Positions 59,301-64,000 of a DNA stretch of 64,000 bases are shown one piece after another. The translations under genes were made by a program, and so were the position numbers. The notes beneath the pieces were generated by a model. It was not told where the DNA came from. It did not search any database and worked only from the letters and a program-made list of their open reading frames with translations. This DNA is from Monodelphis domestica (taxonomy: Eukaryota; Chordata; Mammalia; Didelphimorphia; Didelphidae): assembly GCF_027887165.1 (NCBI RefSeq), contig NC_077228.1, positions 384,500,456 to 384,564,455 of the forward strand, read 5' to 3'. Each line of letters starts with the position of its first letter. Positions within the stretch are counted from its first letter, which is position 1.

Positions 59301-61655
59301 AATTTGTGTGATCCTATGACTTCCAAATCTACATATCCATCCCCTCATCTCTATCCTGAGCTTCAGTTCTTCATAAGCAGCTGCCTATTAACACAATTCC
59401 ACCTGAGTAGTTCCATACTCAACATGTCTAAAACTAATTTTTTTTCTTCCTATAATAATCCTTCTTGCTACTTTTCCTATTTTTGTCTCTGGCAAACTTT
59501 CACCCTAGTAGTCATCATTGATTCTTCATTGTTGTTCTACTCTTCCCTCCACCCACCACTCACTAATTGGCTTGTAAATCATGTAAACATTACCTCCATA
59601 ATTACTCTCACAATTATCTCCCTGATTTGCTTTGGTAGCCTCCAAATTGGTCTTGTTATTTCCATTCTCTTTCTTCTCTAATCGTATCAACTTTAAAGAA
59701 CTAATTTGATATTCCTAAAGGATAAATTCTGACTTTGTCATTCTACTTCAGTAGATTTAGTGGCTCATTATTGCTTCCAGGATTAAATAAAAATAAAAAA
59801 CTCTATTGATTGACATTTATAATCTGGCTCTAGTCTGTTGTTCCAGACTGATTTTATGTTATTTCCCCTCAAAAACTTGTAGGTTATTGTCAAACTGGCC
59901 TACATAAAATGTTAGCCATATACAACATTCTATCTTTTGTCTCCTTACTTAGAATGTTCTTCATTACCTCCCTCATAAAATTTCTAACTCCCTTTTAGCC
60001 TCAGTCAAAGTGCCATCTTCTAAAGGGAACCTTTCGTGTTCCTGCCTCTAGTTACTGTTTTTCTCTGGCCCTCAAATTACTCTGTAATTTCTATCCATGT
60101 ACATATTGCTTGTCCATAGAAGAATGTAAACTTCTTAAGGGCAAAATCTGTTTTCATTTTTTCCTTATATCTCTAGCTTCTAGCATGATGTGTGACAGGT
60201 AGTTAGTAATTTAATCCTGTATACTGTTAGGCAAGAGTAGGAATTTGGGGCAAAAGTGGGATGGATACTTGTAAAGATCCTTCCTTTAACGAATTTTCAT
60301 TTTAGTATAAGGATTGTTAATTATCATTTACCTCCTCAAATATGGTATTTATTTCAGCTGTTAAGTTTACTGTTAGCATTTACTATTTAAGAGAGTAAAA
60401 CAGTTCTTGTTTAGTAAAGAAAATTTAACCTTTTATATGGCTTTCTTTCAGAAATTTATAACTCTTCCATTTTGTTACATGTATGCAAATTAATATTTTT
60501 GTTGATTTTAGGCACAATGATTATAAAGTGGTATCACCTGCATTAAGAGCTGTTGGTAATATTGTGACAGGGGATGATATTCAAACACAGGTAAGTTCAG
60601 ACTTCAGTAAGATAAGTCTTTTTGAATATCAGTAGAGCATATTCTGTAATGTACAAATTACAGTTACTTGTTTCATACTGATGATTCTATCAAGCATATT
60701 CTCAAAATTATTTTTCCATGTGCAAATGGATATACTTTTGGTGACATGAGAGACCATCTACTCTTTCAGTCACAGAACTATGTTTTGGAGATGTATAAAG
60801 ATACAGGATACTGTCCCAAGCATCAAAGGAAGGAACGCTTAAATATCTTATGGTGGAGGTATACACACACAATATTAGCAATACAAAGTATTAATATAGT
60901 ATCAGATCTGACAAAGCTACAGTAATTTAGCAAAGGAAAAGATCAGTAGGTTGGAGAACACTTTGTGTTAATTGTTTCATTTGGACTTTACAAGAAAAGT
61001 GACTTATCTAAAGTTAAAATAGAGGTGAGATTTGAACCTAGGTTCTCTGATGCTAAGGTAAGTGCTACCACACCTCATCTACATTACTCAGAGGCTCTCA
61101 ATCACAAGTCTTAGGGTGCAGTAACAAGAAAAAAACATGTAGATTGTTAGTCTTATTGTTAGAATATTGGTGTGAAATCTTCTGCTTTTAACCCAGGTAG
61201 AGTCCTGTAAGTTTGTTAAAAAAGCAGAAATAAGGGTAGATGGAGGCTTAAAGCAGATACTATCTGAACCTTTTCAGATTGGAGACTCTTCCATAGCTCC
61301 TTGATGATCTGAATTTTTTTTTTGTCTCAGAAATTAACTCAATTCTGTGACAAAATATCACTCTCTTTTGTCCTTTCTTTAAACATTTCTTTGAAAGTTC
61401 CCGATTTATTGCCAGTCTGATTTTCAAGTGGGAAATTTTCTCATTTATTGTTTCTACTAAATTACTCCTTAAAATTCACTTGTAAATATTTGTATTTTAA
61501 AGATCGTTTCAACTTCTAAATTATTATAGGTAATTCTGAATTGTTCTGCTTTACCCTGCCTCTTACATTTACTGAGTAGTCCAAAAGAATCAATTAGAAA
61601 AGAGGCTTGCTGGACTGTATCTAACATTACAGCAGGAAATAGAGCACAGATTCAG
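22438..61655 (+). CDS. KPNA5: KPNA5 (importin subunit alpha-6), exons 1-11, runs off right edge
   Basis: Adaptor for nuclear import: ARM repeats bind classical nuclear localisation signals and the N-terminal IBB domain binds importin beta (established knowledge). Spliced segments: 22438-22441, 24941-25074, 32874-32975, 33095-33194, 35268-35362, 37127-37258, 50580-50668, 54991-55090, 56273-56436, 60512-60590, 61530-61655; 1125 nt, 375 codons of about 539 in human. The IBB spans roughly residues 1-60 with [19 protein letters not shown] helices carry the conserved Trp/Asn pairs W150/N154, W192/N196, W235/N239, W277, N323 and W361/N365. All phases agree and there are no stops. The sequence alone cannot fully separate KPNA5 from KPNA1/KPNA6; the [16 protein letters not shown] start and the ZUP1 neighbour decide it. 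Odd points: a GC donor after exon 4 and a diverged exon 3. Confidence 0.96.
22442..24940 (+). other. KPNA5 intron 1
   Basis: 2499 bp. CpG-rich to about 22650, then mostly unassigned AT-rich sequence. MIR-like pieces at about 22940-23040, 23990-24150 (plus) and 24290-24440. An L1 3' end (24558-24822, minus) lies just before exon 2. Confidence 0.8.
24558..24822 (-). repeat. L1 LINE 3' end close to KPNA5 exon 2
   Basis: Shares TTTCCATGTTGTTGATATTT, AATCAAGCAGTTG and TGTGTTTCTACTCCCATAG with the L1 ends at 4105 and 62150. It ends about 120 bp upstream of the exon 2 acceptor. Confidence 0.85.
24941..25074 (+). CDS. KPNA5: KPNA5 exon 2: IBB domain
   Basis: 134 nt, acceptor TTCTACCAG, donor GAACAG/GTAGGT. 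Encodes residues 2-46: [45 protein letters not shown]. The basic RRRR and RKQKR clusters are the importin-beta-binding core. An internal ATG (Met4) in GCCATGG has a strong initiation context. Confidence 0.97.
25480..26900 (+). repeat. Long interspersed repeat family (copy 6, longest)
   Basis: Runs through GGAGCTTATATTCAAATGGG, AGTGCATTCCATGCATGTAG, AATAAAAAGCCACTGGAATT, AAGGGTGGAGAGTCAAGGAC, GAGCATGTTGAGTTTGTGAT and further. It gives the order of blocks used to recognise the shorter copies. Frames on both strands are closed every few dozen codons. Confidence 0.6.
29290..31490 (+). repeat. L2 LINE, ORF2 3' half and 3' UTR, degraded
   Basis: A plus-strand frame at 29313-29627 carries [11 protein letters not shown], the conserved end of the L2 endonuclease. 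Later sequence has ATCAAATTTAAAGTCCTCTA, CATTTAAAGACCTTTATAAG, and the 3' signature CTTAATAAATTCTAATTGA near 31470. Many stops and frameshifts. Confidence 0.75.
31930..32165 (+). repeat. MIR/CORE-SINE, near full length
   Basis: Blocks TAGCACAGTGGAAAGAGCAC, GGGTTCAAATCTGCCC, GCCTCAGTTTCCTCCTCTGT and AAATAAGTGCTATATAAA in canonical MIR order. Confidence 0.8.
32401..32454. repeat. 27-bp tandem duplication
   Basis: Two adjacent 27-bp units (CATGCCATTTGGGGG start, ATTGTGATGG end) differing at one base. Confidence 0.95.
32874..32975 (+). CDS. KPNA5: KPNA5 exon 3: end of IBB and acidic linker
   Basis: 102 nt, acceptor TTTTGGCAG, donor CCTGAG/GTAGAT. Residues 47-80: [20 protein letters not shown] then [21 protein letters not shown] is conserved across the subfamily; the rest is unlike the human KPNA5 linker, which is the fast-evolving part of the protein. 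Confidence 0.93.
33095..33194 (+). CDS. KPNA5: KPNA5 exon 4: ARM repeat region start, ends at a GC donor
   Basis: 100 nt, acceptor CTTTTAG. Residues 81-113: [33 protein letters not shown], plus 1 nt. Intron 3 before it is only 119 bp. The exon must end after the G of AAAG because exon 5 starts AA-CCT (Glu-Pro), so the donor is AAAG/GCAGGA, a GC instead of GT. No in-phase GT lies close by. Confidence 0.93.
33195..35267 (+). other. KPNA5 intron 4 (GC-AG)
   Basis: 2073 bp, GC at 33195-33196 and AG at 35266-35267. Contains a MIR-like remnant (about 33590-33760, minus), a SINE (34067-34265, minus) and a long-family fragment (about 34600-34790). The rest is unassigned. Confidence 0.75.
34067..34265 (-). 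repeat. Marsupial tRNA-derived SINE
   Basis: Minus-strand full-length copy: AAACCCTTACCTTCCATCTT at the left, GAGCTACCCAGCTCCCCC at the right. Short GGTTATTTT direct repeats flank it. Confidence 0.92.
35268..35362 (+). CDS. KPNA5: KPNA5 exon 5: ARM 1
   Basis: 95 nt, acceptor ATTTCAG, donor TTGCAG/GTGAGT. Residues 114-145: [20 protein letters not shown] then [12 protein letters not shown]. Well conserved; phase 1 in, 0 out. Confidence 0.96.
35419..35613 (+). repeat. Marsupial tRNA-derived SINE, older copy
   Basis: GGGGGAAGCTAAGTGACTCA start and AAGACAAGGTATGGGTT end. Flanked by AAATGACTGTAGACT and AAATGATTGTAGACT (one mismatch), its target duplication. Confidence 0.88.
36255..36476 (+). other. 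Unidentified coding-like segment in KPNA5 intron 5
   Basis: An open frame of about 73 codons of high complexity: [55 protein letters not shown]. Composition looks protein-like rather than chance, but there is no good acceptor before it and I recognise no family. It could be a retroposed gene fragment, part of an unrecognised repeat, or chance. It is not part of any importin alpha. Confidence 0.3.
36768..36944 (-). repeat. Decayed marsupial SINE
   Basis: GGAAACCCTTACTTTCTGTC at left, TTTGCCAGGGTTACACAG in the CORE, TCGAGTCACCTATTCAGTCC at right, minus strand. Confidence 0.75.
37127..37258 (+). CDS. KPNA5: KPNA5 exon 6: ARM 2
   Basis: 132 nt, acceptor TTCTTAG, donor GAACAG/GTAATT. Residues 146-189: [45 protein letters not shown]150 and N154 are the signal-binding pair of this repeat. 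Confidence 0.97.
38270..38396. repeat. Compound tetranucleotide microsatellite
   Basis: Blocks of ATTT, ATTC and ATCT units (the ATCT block runs about 38308-38344). Open frames across it are artefacts of the repeat. Confidence 0.97.
38396..38590 (-). repeat. Marsupial tRNA-derived SINE, low divergence
   Basis: Full length on the minus strand, from AAACCCTTACCTTCCATCTT to GAGCTACCCAGCTGCCCCC. Its A-tail abuts the tetranucleotide repeat, which probably grew from it. Confidence 0.94.
41331..41494 (+). repeat. Older SINE with TAGCATGCC variant
   Basis: GGGGCTAAGTGGCATAATGG start, GGGTTCAGATCTGGCC B-box region, TAGCTGTGTGACCTTGGGCA CORE, AAGATGGAAAGTAAAGG end. It lies within the L3 remnant, immediately before a second SINE. 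Confidence 0.85.
41514..41699 (+). repeat. Marsupial tRNA-derived SINE, inserted beside the previous SINE
   Basis: GGGGCAGCTGGGTGGTTCAG to GGAAGGTAAGGGTT plus poly(A). It probably inserted in the A-rich tail of the upstream copy. Confidence 0.92.
43040..43325 (+). mobile_element. hAT-type element fragment, right end missing
   Basis: Starts CAGGGGTCTCCAAACTTTTT, a hAT terminal inverted repeat, followed by GGGGGCCAGTTCACTGTCCC and TTGGAGGGCCGGACTATA. The complementary right terminus is absent; sequence runs into an L2 tail at about 43345. It contains a perfect 12-bp stem hairpin at 43179-43212. Confidence 0.7.
43345..43470 (+). repeat. L2 LINE 3' tail
   Basis: GAACTCCTTGAGAGGAAGGG, GGGTCCCCAACACTTAAAAT and AGTGCTTAATAAATGC: the canonical L2 3' end. 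Confidence 0.8.
44220..45215 (+). repeat. RTE/BovB-type LINE remnant (endonuclease region onward)
   Basis: The conceptual reading shows [10 protein letters not shown] in one frame. In another it shows HEIDFILT, then after a stop [20 protein letters not shown], followed by [18 protein letters not shown], matching the apurinic endonuclease end of RTE elements (conserved S-D-H at about 44540). Stops and frame changes are frequent, so it is dead. It is the family whose 3' tail is used by the SINEs at 15566, 48262 and 49292 (inference). Confidence 0.8.
45225..45420. repeat. MIR-like remnant
   Basis: GATGAAGAAACTGAGGCCTG, CTTACCCAGGATCACATAAG and CAACATTTGAACCTAGGTC, antisense MIR blocks. Confidence 0.6.
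46452..46556 (+). repeat. Partial marsupial SINE (5' end missing)
   Basis: Begins at the B-box region TTAGGTTCAAATCTGGCC and continues through the CORE to TTATGCCTTGGAATTC. Confidence 0.75.
47268..47463 (+). repeat. Marsupial tRNA-derived SINE, full length
   Basis: GGGGGCAGCTGGGTAGCTCA to GGAAGGTAAGGGTTTT. An AGAAAATT direct repeat lies at both sides. Confidence 0.93.
47530..47721 (-). repeat. Older marsupial SINE, minus strand
   Basis: ATCCTTAACTTCTGCCTTAG at left, CTTGCCTAGGGTCACACAGC in the CORE, AACTAGCTGTCCCACTTG at right. Flanked by TGAAGACTTTT and TGAAGAAGACTT. Confidence 0.85.
48262..48484 (-). repeat. CORE-SINE with RTE-like tail (second copy)
   Basis: TGGCCCCATTTGTGGTTTTC, TTCTTGGCAAAGATACTGC and GATGAAGAAACTGAAACAAA on the plus strand, same layout as 15566-15809. 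Confidence 0.78.
49292..49520 (-). repeat. CORE-SINE with RTE-like tail (third copy)
   Basis: CAGTTGTTTCAGACTTGTCT, GTTTGCCATTTACTTCTCTA and CTTGCCCAGGGTCACCCAT; right end CACTATACCACCTAGTTGC. Confidence 0.78.
50580..50668 (+). CDS. KPNA5: KPNA5 exon 7: ARM 3
   Basis: 89 nt, acceptor CTTTTAAG, donor TTAGA/GTAAGT. Residues 190-218 plus 2 nt: [30 protein letters not shown]192 and N196 belong to the major signal-binding groove. Confidence 0.97.
50921..51243 (-). mobile_element. Solo LTR of an endogenous retrovirus
   Basis: Read on the minus strand it begins TGTTGGTGTTTTCC and ends ATTCCA (TG...CA), 323 bp. It has a TATA box CCTATAAAAGC (complement of about 51061-51072) and a poly(A) signal AATAAA (50972-50977) at suitable spacing. 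The 4-bp direct repeat CACC flanks it at 50917-50920 and 51244-51247. A 4-bp duplication fits gammaretrovirus-like (class I) elements. No internal retroviral genes are present. Confidence 0.8.
52040..52190 (+). repeat. MIR-like SINE
   Basis: GACCTGGGTTTGAATCCCAG, CTTGTGTGACCTTAGGCAAA and TTGCTTATTTGTAAAATGAA in MIR order. Confidence 0.7.
54991..55090 (+). CDS. KPNA5: KPNA5 exon 8: ARM 4
   Basis: 100 nt, acceptor TTTCCAG, donor AGTAAG/GTATGA. Residues 219-252: [35 protein letters not shown]235 and N239 conserved, and [10 protein letters not shown] is a subfamily hallmark. Confidence 0.97.
55091..56272 (+). other. KPNA5 intron 8
   Basis: 1182 bp. MIR-like antisense piece near 55185-55310, unassigned to 55720, then an L3/CR1 fragment (55725-56235) reaching close to the exon 9 acceptor. 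Confidence 0.75.
55725..56235 (+). repeat. L3/CR1-type LINE fragment, plus strand
   Basis: The decayed frame shows [14 protein letters not shown], resembling the C-terminal CR1/L3 reverse-transcriptase tail, and the 3' part has CACTGAGAGCTCTTCCATCT and CTCTGGAATCCTATAA, like CR1-type 3' ends. Confidence 0.6.
56273..56436 (+). CDS. KPNA5: KPNA5 exon 9: ARM 5-6
   Basis: 164 nt, acceptor CCTCCAG, donor TTGAT/GTAAGT. Residues 253-306 plus 2 nt: [55 protein letters not shown]277 is conserved; Tyr at 281 replaces Asn, which is usual for this repeat in importin alphas. Confidence 0.97.
57115..57510. repeat. MIR-family/related SINE remnants
   Basis: TTAGCGCTTACTACTATGTG and CATTTTACAGATGAGGAGAC with GGTTCTATCCTCTGTGCTAC. 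At least two pieces. Confidence 0.6.
58014..58027. repeat. Poly(C) tract
   Basis: About 14 consecutive C in AT-rich surroundings. Length may be unreliable in an assembly. Confidence 0.9.
58645..58837 (-). repeat. Older marsupial SINE, minus strand
   Basis: TCTTCTACTTTAGAATCAAT at left, TGACTTGCCTAGGATTATAC in the CORE, TGAGCCACCTAGTTACCCCC at right. Confidence 0.87.
58979..59157 (-). repeat. Marsupial tRNA-derived SINE, minus strand
   Basis: AAAACCCATACCTTCTGTCT to CCACCCAGCTGCCCCC. Target duplication TCATTATCAGTTTTT (58948-) and TCATTGTCAGTTTTT (59158-). It inserted next to the L2 LINE. Confidence 0.92.
59170..60230 (+). repeat. L2 LINE, RT region to 3' end
   Basis: The frame at about 59205-59240 gives [13 protein letters not shown], the L2/CR1-clade reverse-transcriptase motif A-F-D-T-V-D-H. 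Downstream are 'ATTGCTTCCAGGATTAAAT', ATTTATAATCTGGCTCTAGT and the terminal TAGCTTCTAGCATGATG block. Frameshifted and dead. Confidence 0.8.
60512..60590 (+). CDS. KPNA5: KPNA5 exon 10: ARM 7
   Basis: 79 nt, acceptor GATTTTAG, donor ACACAG/GTAAGT. Residues 307-333: [28 protein letters not shown]323 conserved; identical to the subfamily core as remembered. Confidence 0.97.
60591..61529 (+). other. KPNA5 intron 10
   Basis: 939 bp. A short MIR-like antisense piece near 60990-61075; otherwise unassigned. Confidence 0.75.
61530..61655 (+). CDS. KPNA5: KPNA5 exon 11: ARM 8, last exon in the window
   Basis: 126 nt, acceptor TTATTATAG, donor ATTCAG/GTAAGT. Residues 334-375: [43 protein letters not shown]361/N365 belong to the minor signal-binding groove. 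The remaining ARM repeats and acidic C-terminus are beyond the window. Confidence 0.97.
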
Positions 61656-61929
61656 GTAAGTGTCTTTATGACTGATATTTAGACATCTCTTTACTTTTTT
61701 TCATCTCCTTAAAGGAGGTCTATGCTACAGCTCAGTATATAGTATAACTTGTGCTAAAGCCCCACATGACAACTGAGTCATTGGAATAATAGTAGATGAA
61801 ATAAAATTATAAGACAAGAAAATAATTTGGTAAATTACTTATAGCTTGACATAATAAAGATTTACCTGTTGTATTCTATTGAAATACATTCGTTATGCTG
61901 AATTTTTAGTTATAGTTGCTTACTTTTCT

Positions 61930-62112
61930 TTTTAAACCATACCTTCTTGTCTTAGAATTGATACTAAGTATTGGATCCAAGGTGTAAGAGTGATAATTGG
62001 AGTTGCATATTACCTAGGATCATATAACTGAGAAGTGTTTGAGGTCAAATTTGAACCCAGAACTTCCCTTCTCCAGGCTTGTCTGCTCTTACTGAGCCAC
62101 TTAGTTGCCCCC
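61930..62112 (-). repeat. Older marsupial SINE, minus strand
   Basis: AAACCATACCTTCTTGTCTT at left to CTGAGCCACTTAGTTGCCCC at right. Flanks AGTTGCTTACTTTTCTT and AGTTACTTACTTTTATT are its diverged target duplication. Confidence 0.86.
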
Positions 62113-62149
62113 AGTTACTTACTTTTATTTATTTATATTTGCATTATAA

Positions 62150-62880
62150 AATTTTAGTTTTGAAACAAAAATATTTTTCCACATTTATATGATTCATTTT
62201 CTTTCCCTTTCCTTTTTTCTCTCCCCTCCTAGTGTTGACCAGCAATTCTACTGGGTTATACAAATGTTATCACTTTATACCTATTTCCATATTTTTCATT
62301 TTTTGCAATAGAGCAATCTTTTAAAACCAAAACCCCAAATCACATACCCATATAAACTATTGATAAGTCCTATGTTTTTCTTCTGTGTTTCTACTCCCAT
62401 AGTTCTTTCTCTTGATGTGGATAGCATTCTTTTTTTTTTTAAACCCTTACCTTCTGTCTTGGAGTCAATACTGTATATTGGCTCCAAGGCAGAAGAATGG
62501 TAAGGGCTAGGAAATGGGGGCCAAGTGACTTGCCCCAGGGTCACACAGCTGGGAAGTGTCTGAGGTCAGATTTGAACCCAGGACCTCCTGTCTCTAGACC
62601 TGACTCTCAATCCACTGAGCTACCCTATCTTCCCCCAGCATTCTTTCTTATAAGTCCGTCAGGAATGTTCTAGATCATTGTATTGCTACTAGTAGCAAAG
62701 GTCCATTACATTGGATAGTTCCACAATGTTTTACTTTCTGTGTATAATGTTTCTTGGTTCTGATCCTTTTACTCTGCATCAATTCATTGAGGTTCCTACA
62801 GTTCATCATTCATTCCCTCACATCATATACCATAATTTGTTCAGCCATTCCCCAATCAAGGGATACACCCTCATTTTTCA
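62150..62880 (-). repeat. L1 LINE 3' region, interrupted by a SINE
   Basis: Blocks TTTTCTTCTGTGTTTCTACT, TTCTTTCTCTTGATGTGGAT, AGGTTCCTACAGTTCATCAT and ATACCATAATTTGTTCAGCC run antisense in L1 order. The SINE at 62433-62636 splits it. Confidence 0.82.
62433..62636 (-). repeat. Marsupial tRNA-derived SINE nested in L1
   Basis: AAACCCTTACCTTCTGTCTT to TGAGCTACCCTATCTTCCCC. Target duplication AGCATTCTTT at 62423-62432 and 62637-62646 within the L1. Confidence 0.93.
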
Positions 62881-62988
62881 ATTTTTTATTTTATTAAGTA
62901 TACCAATGTTCTCATTGATTTTTTTAAAAAAAGACAACTGTAATATTATTCTGGTTTGGTTAATATTATCTTTAAAAAATGTTTTTTG

Positions 62989-63181
62989 GAATGGGTAGGT
63001 GGCTCAGTGGAATTGAGAGCTAAACCTAGAGATGGGACATCCTGGGTTCAAATGGTGACCTCAGATGCTTCCTAGCTTTGTAACTCTGGGCAAGGCATTT
63101 CACCCTCATTGCTTAGTCCTTATTGTTCTTCTGACTTGGAAACAATACACAGTATTGATTCTAAGATGGAAGGTAAGGGTG
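62989..63181 (+). repeat. Marsupial SINE, older copy
   Basis: GAATGGGTAGGTGGCTCAGT to GGAAGGTAAGGGT, followed by a short GT/AT tract. Confidence 0.87.
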
Positions 63182-64000
63182 TGTGTATATATACATATTT
63201 TAATATCTTTTTTTTTTTAACATCACTGTCCCTTTTCATTATCCTCTCCAATAGACACCTTGTAAGCATTAGGCAAAAAAAAAAAACTAAGATTTTAACC
63301 ATATGTTAGAACAAGCAAACTATTCCCCACAATTTCTCTAATAAGAGGAAGAAAATGTATTTCTTTGCAAATGCTCTGGATTTGATTGGTCATCAGATTA
63401 ATCTGAATTTGGTTGCATTATTATTTTAGTTATTGTAAATGCTCCTAGTCTTTTCTTGCTCTGTCAGTTAATACAAATTTTCCTCATTTTATTTGAATAT
63501 CATAATTATTTATTATAATATTCCATTATATTCCTAAAGCATTATTTGTTCAGCCAGTCTGTGAGTATCCTTATTTTTTTAATCACAAAAAATACATCAA
63601 CCAACTGCCTTTTGTATGTGCTGTTTTGTAGACATTTTTAAAATTAGTATGTTCAAAACAGAACTAATTCTTTTTTTTTTTTCAAAATCTTTCCCTCTTC
63701 TGACCTCCCTATTATTGTTGAGGGGACCACCATTTACCTGATTACCTGGGTCCCCGACCTTGTCATCCTTGATTCCTCACTTTTATTTCCCCTATTAAAT
63801 CTATTGCCAAATTCTTATTGTTTCTACCTTTATATCTCTTGTATATTATCATCTTCCCTCTACAGTCACAATCCCATTTCAGACATATAGAGAGATACAC
63901 AAGCTTATAATATGCACCTTTAAAAAATGTACAGCTCTAGTTCTTACTTGAATATGCGTTTTTTTAATTGGGGAACAGATGAACAAAAGTCAAATCATTG

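Larger units (their letters stand above)
56437..60511 (+). other. KPNA5 intron 9
   Basis: 4075 bp. MIR-like pieces (56510-56750, 57115-57510), a poly(C) tract (58014-58027), unassigned sequence, a small SINE piece (58510-58620), two SINEs (58645-58837 and 58979-59157, minus) and an L2 LINE (59170-60230). Confidence 0.8.
61656..64000 (+). other. KPNA5 intron 11 (partial)
   Basis: From the exon 11 donor to the window edge. A SINE (61930-62112, minus), an L1 (62150-62880, minus) with a nested SINE, a SINE (62989-63181, plus), further L1-like sequence (about 63190-63620) and unassigned sequence with L2-like TTGCCAAATTCTTATTGTTT near 63800. I see no exon 12 inside the window. Confidence 0.75.

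Noticed and set aside
22438..61655. Assignment of the importin gene to KPNA1 or KPNA6
   Set aside because: The start [16 protein letters not shown] fits KPNA5, and ZUP1 lies divergently next to it, as in mammals at the KPNA5 locus.
1..64000. CRISPR arrays, operons, bacterial mobile elements, rRNA genes
   Set aside because: None seen. Spliced genes, SINEs and LINEs show this is vertebrate nuclear DNA.

Overview
The window is nuclear DNA from a marsupial, most likely a South American opossum. The evidence is many copies of a tRNA-derived SINE that opens GGGGCAGCTGGGTAGCTCAG and ends GGAAGGTAAGGGTTT, together with SINEs carrying an RTE/BovB-like tail, marsupial-type L1 3' ends, L2 and L3/CR1 remnants, hAT elements and one solo LTR. 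The species is an inference; the SINE families and the absence of the Australian WSINE1 type are the only clues.

Two protein-coding genes lie head to head. On the minus strand (about 19.3 kb down to the left edge) is ZUP1 (ZUFSP), the K63-linkage-specific deubiquitinase. It has a non-coding first exon and six coding exons, about 435 codons, running from the start codon through four C2H2 zinc fingers, the MIU helix and the catalytic cysteine. Its last exons, with the catalytic His and Asp, lie beyond position 1. On the plus strand (about 22.3 kb to the right edge) is KPNA5 (importin alpha 6). Its first eleven exons encode 375 codons: the importin-beta-binding domain and the ARM repeats up to the one ending in AGNRAQIQ. 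The C-terminal exons lie beyond 64 kb. All reading phases across the 16 internal splice junctions agree. Order and orientation match what I recall of the human 6q22 ZUP1-KPNA5 neighbourhood.

Layout: 1-15.1 kb ZUP1 coding exons separated by repeat-rich introns; 15.1-19.2 kb ZUP1 intron 1; 18.9-19.55 kb CpG-rich ZUP1 promoter with NRF1-like and ZNF143-like sites; 19.6-22.1 kb intergenic; 22.1-22.65 kb CpG-rich KPNA5 promoter with a YY1-type site; 22.4-61.7 kb KPNA5 exons 1-11; 61.7-64 kb intron 11. More than 90 percent of the window is intron or spacer filled with transposon relics.

I found no undescribed biological system. The most interesting points are a probable GC-AG intron in KPNA5, competing donors in ZUP1 of which one creates a stop, a split upstream start codon in KPNA5, well-bounded hAT, LTR and L1 insertions with target-site duplications, and a few coding-like segments I could not identify.
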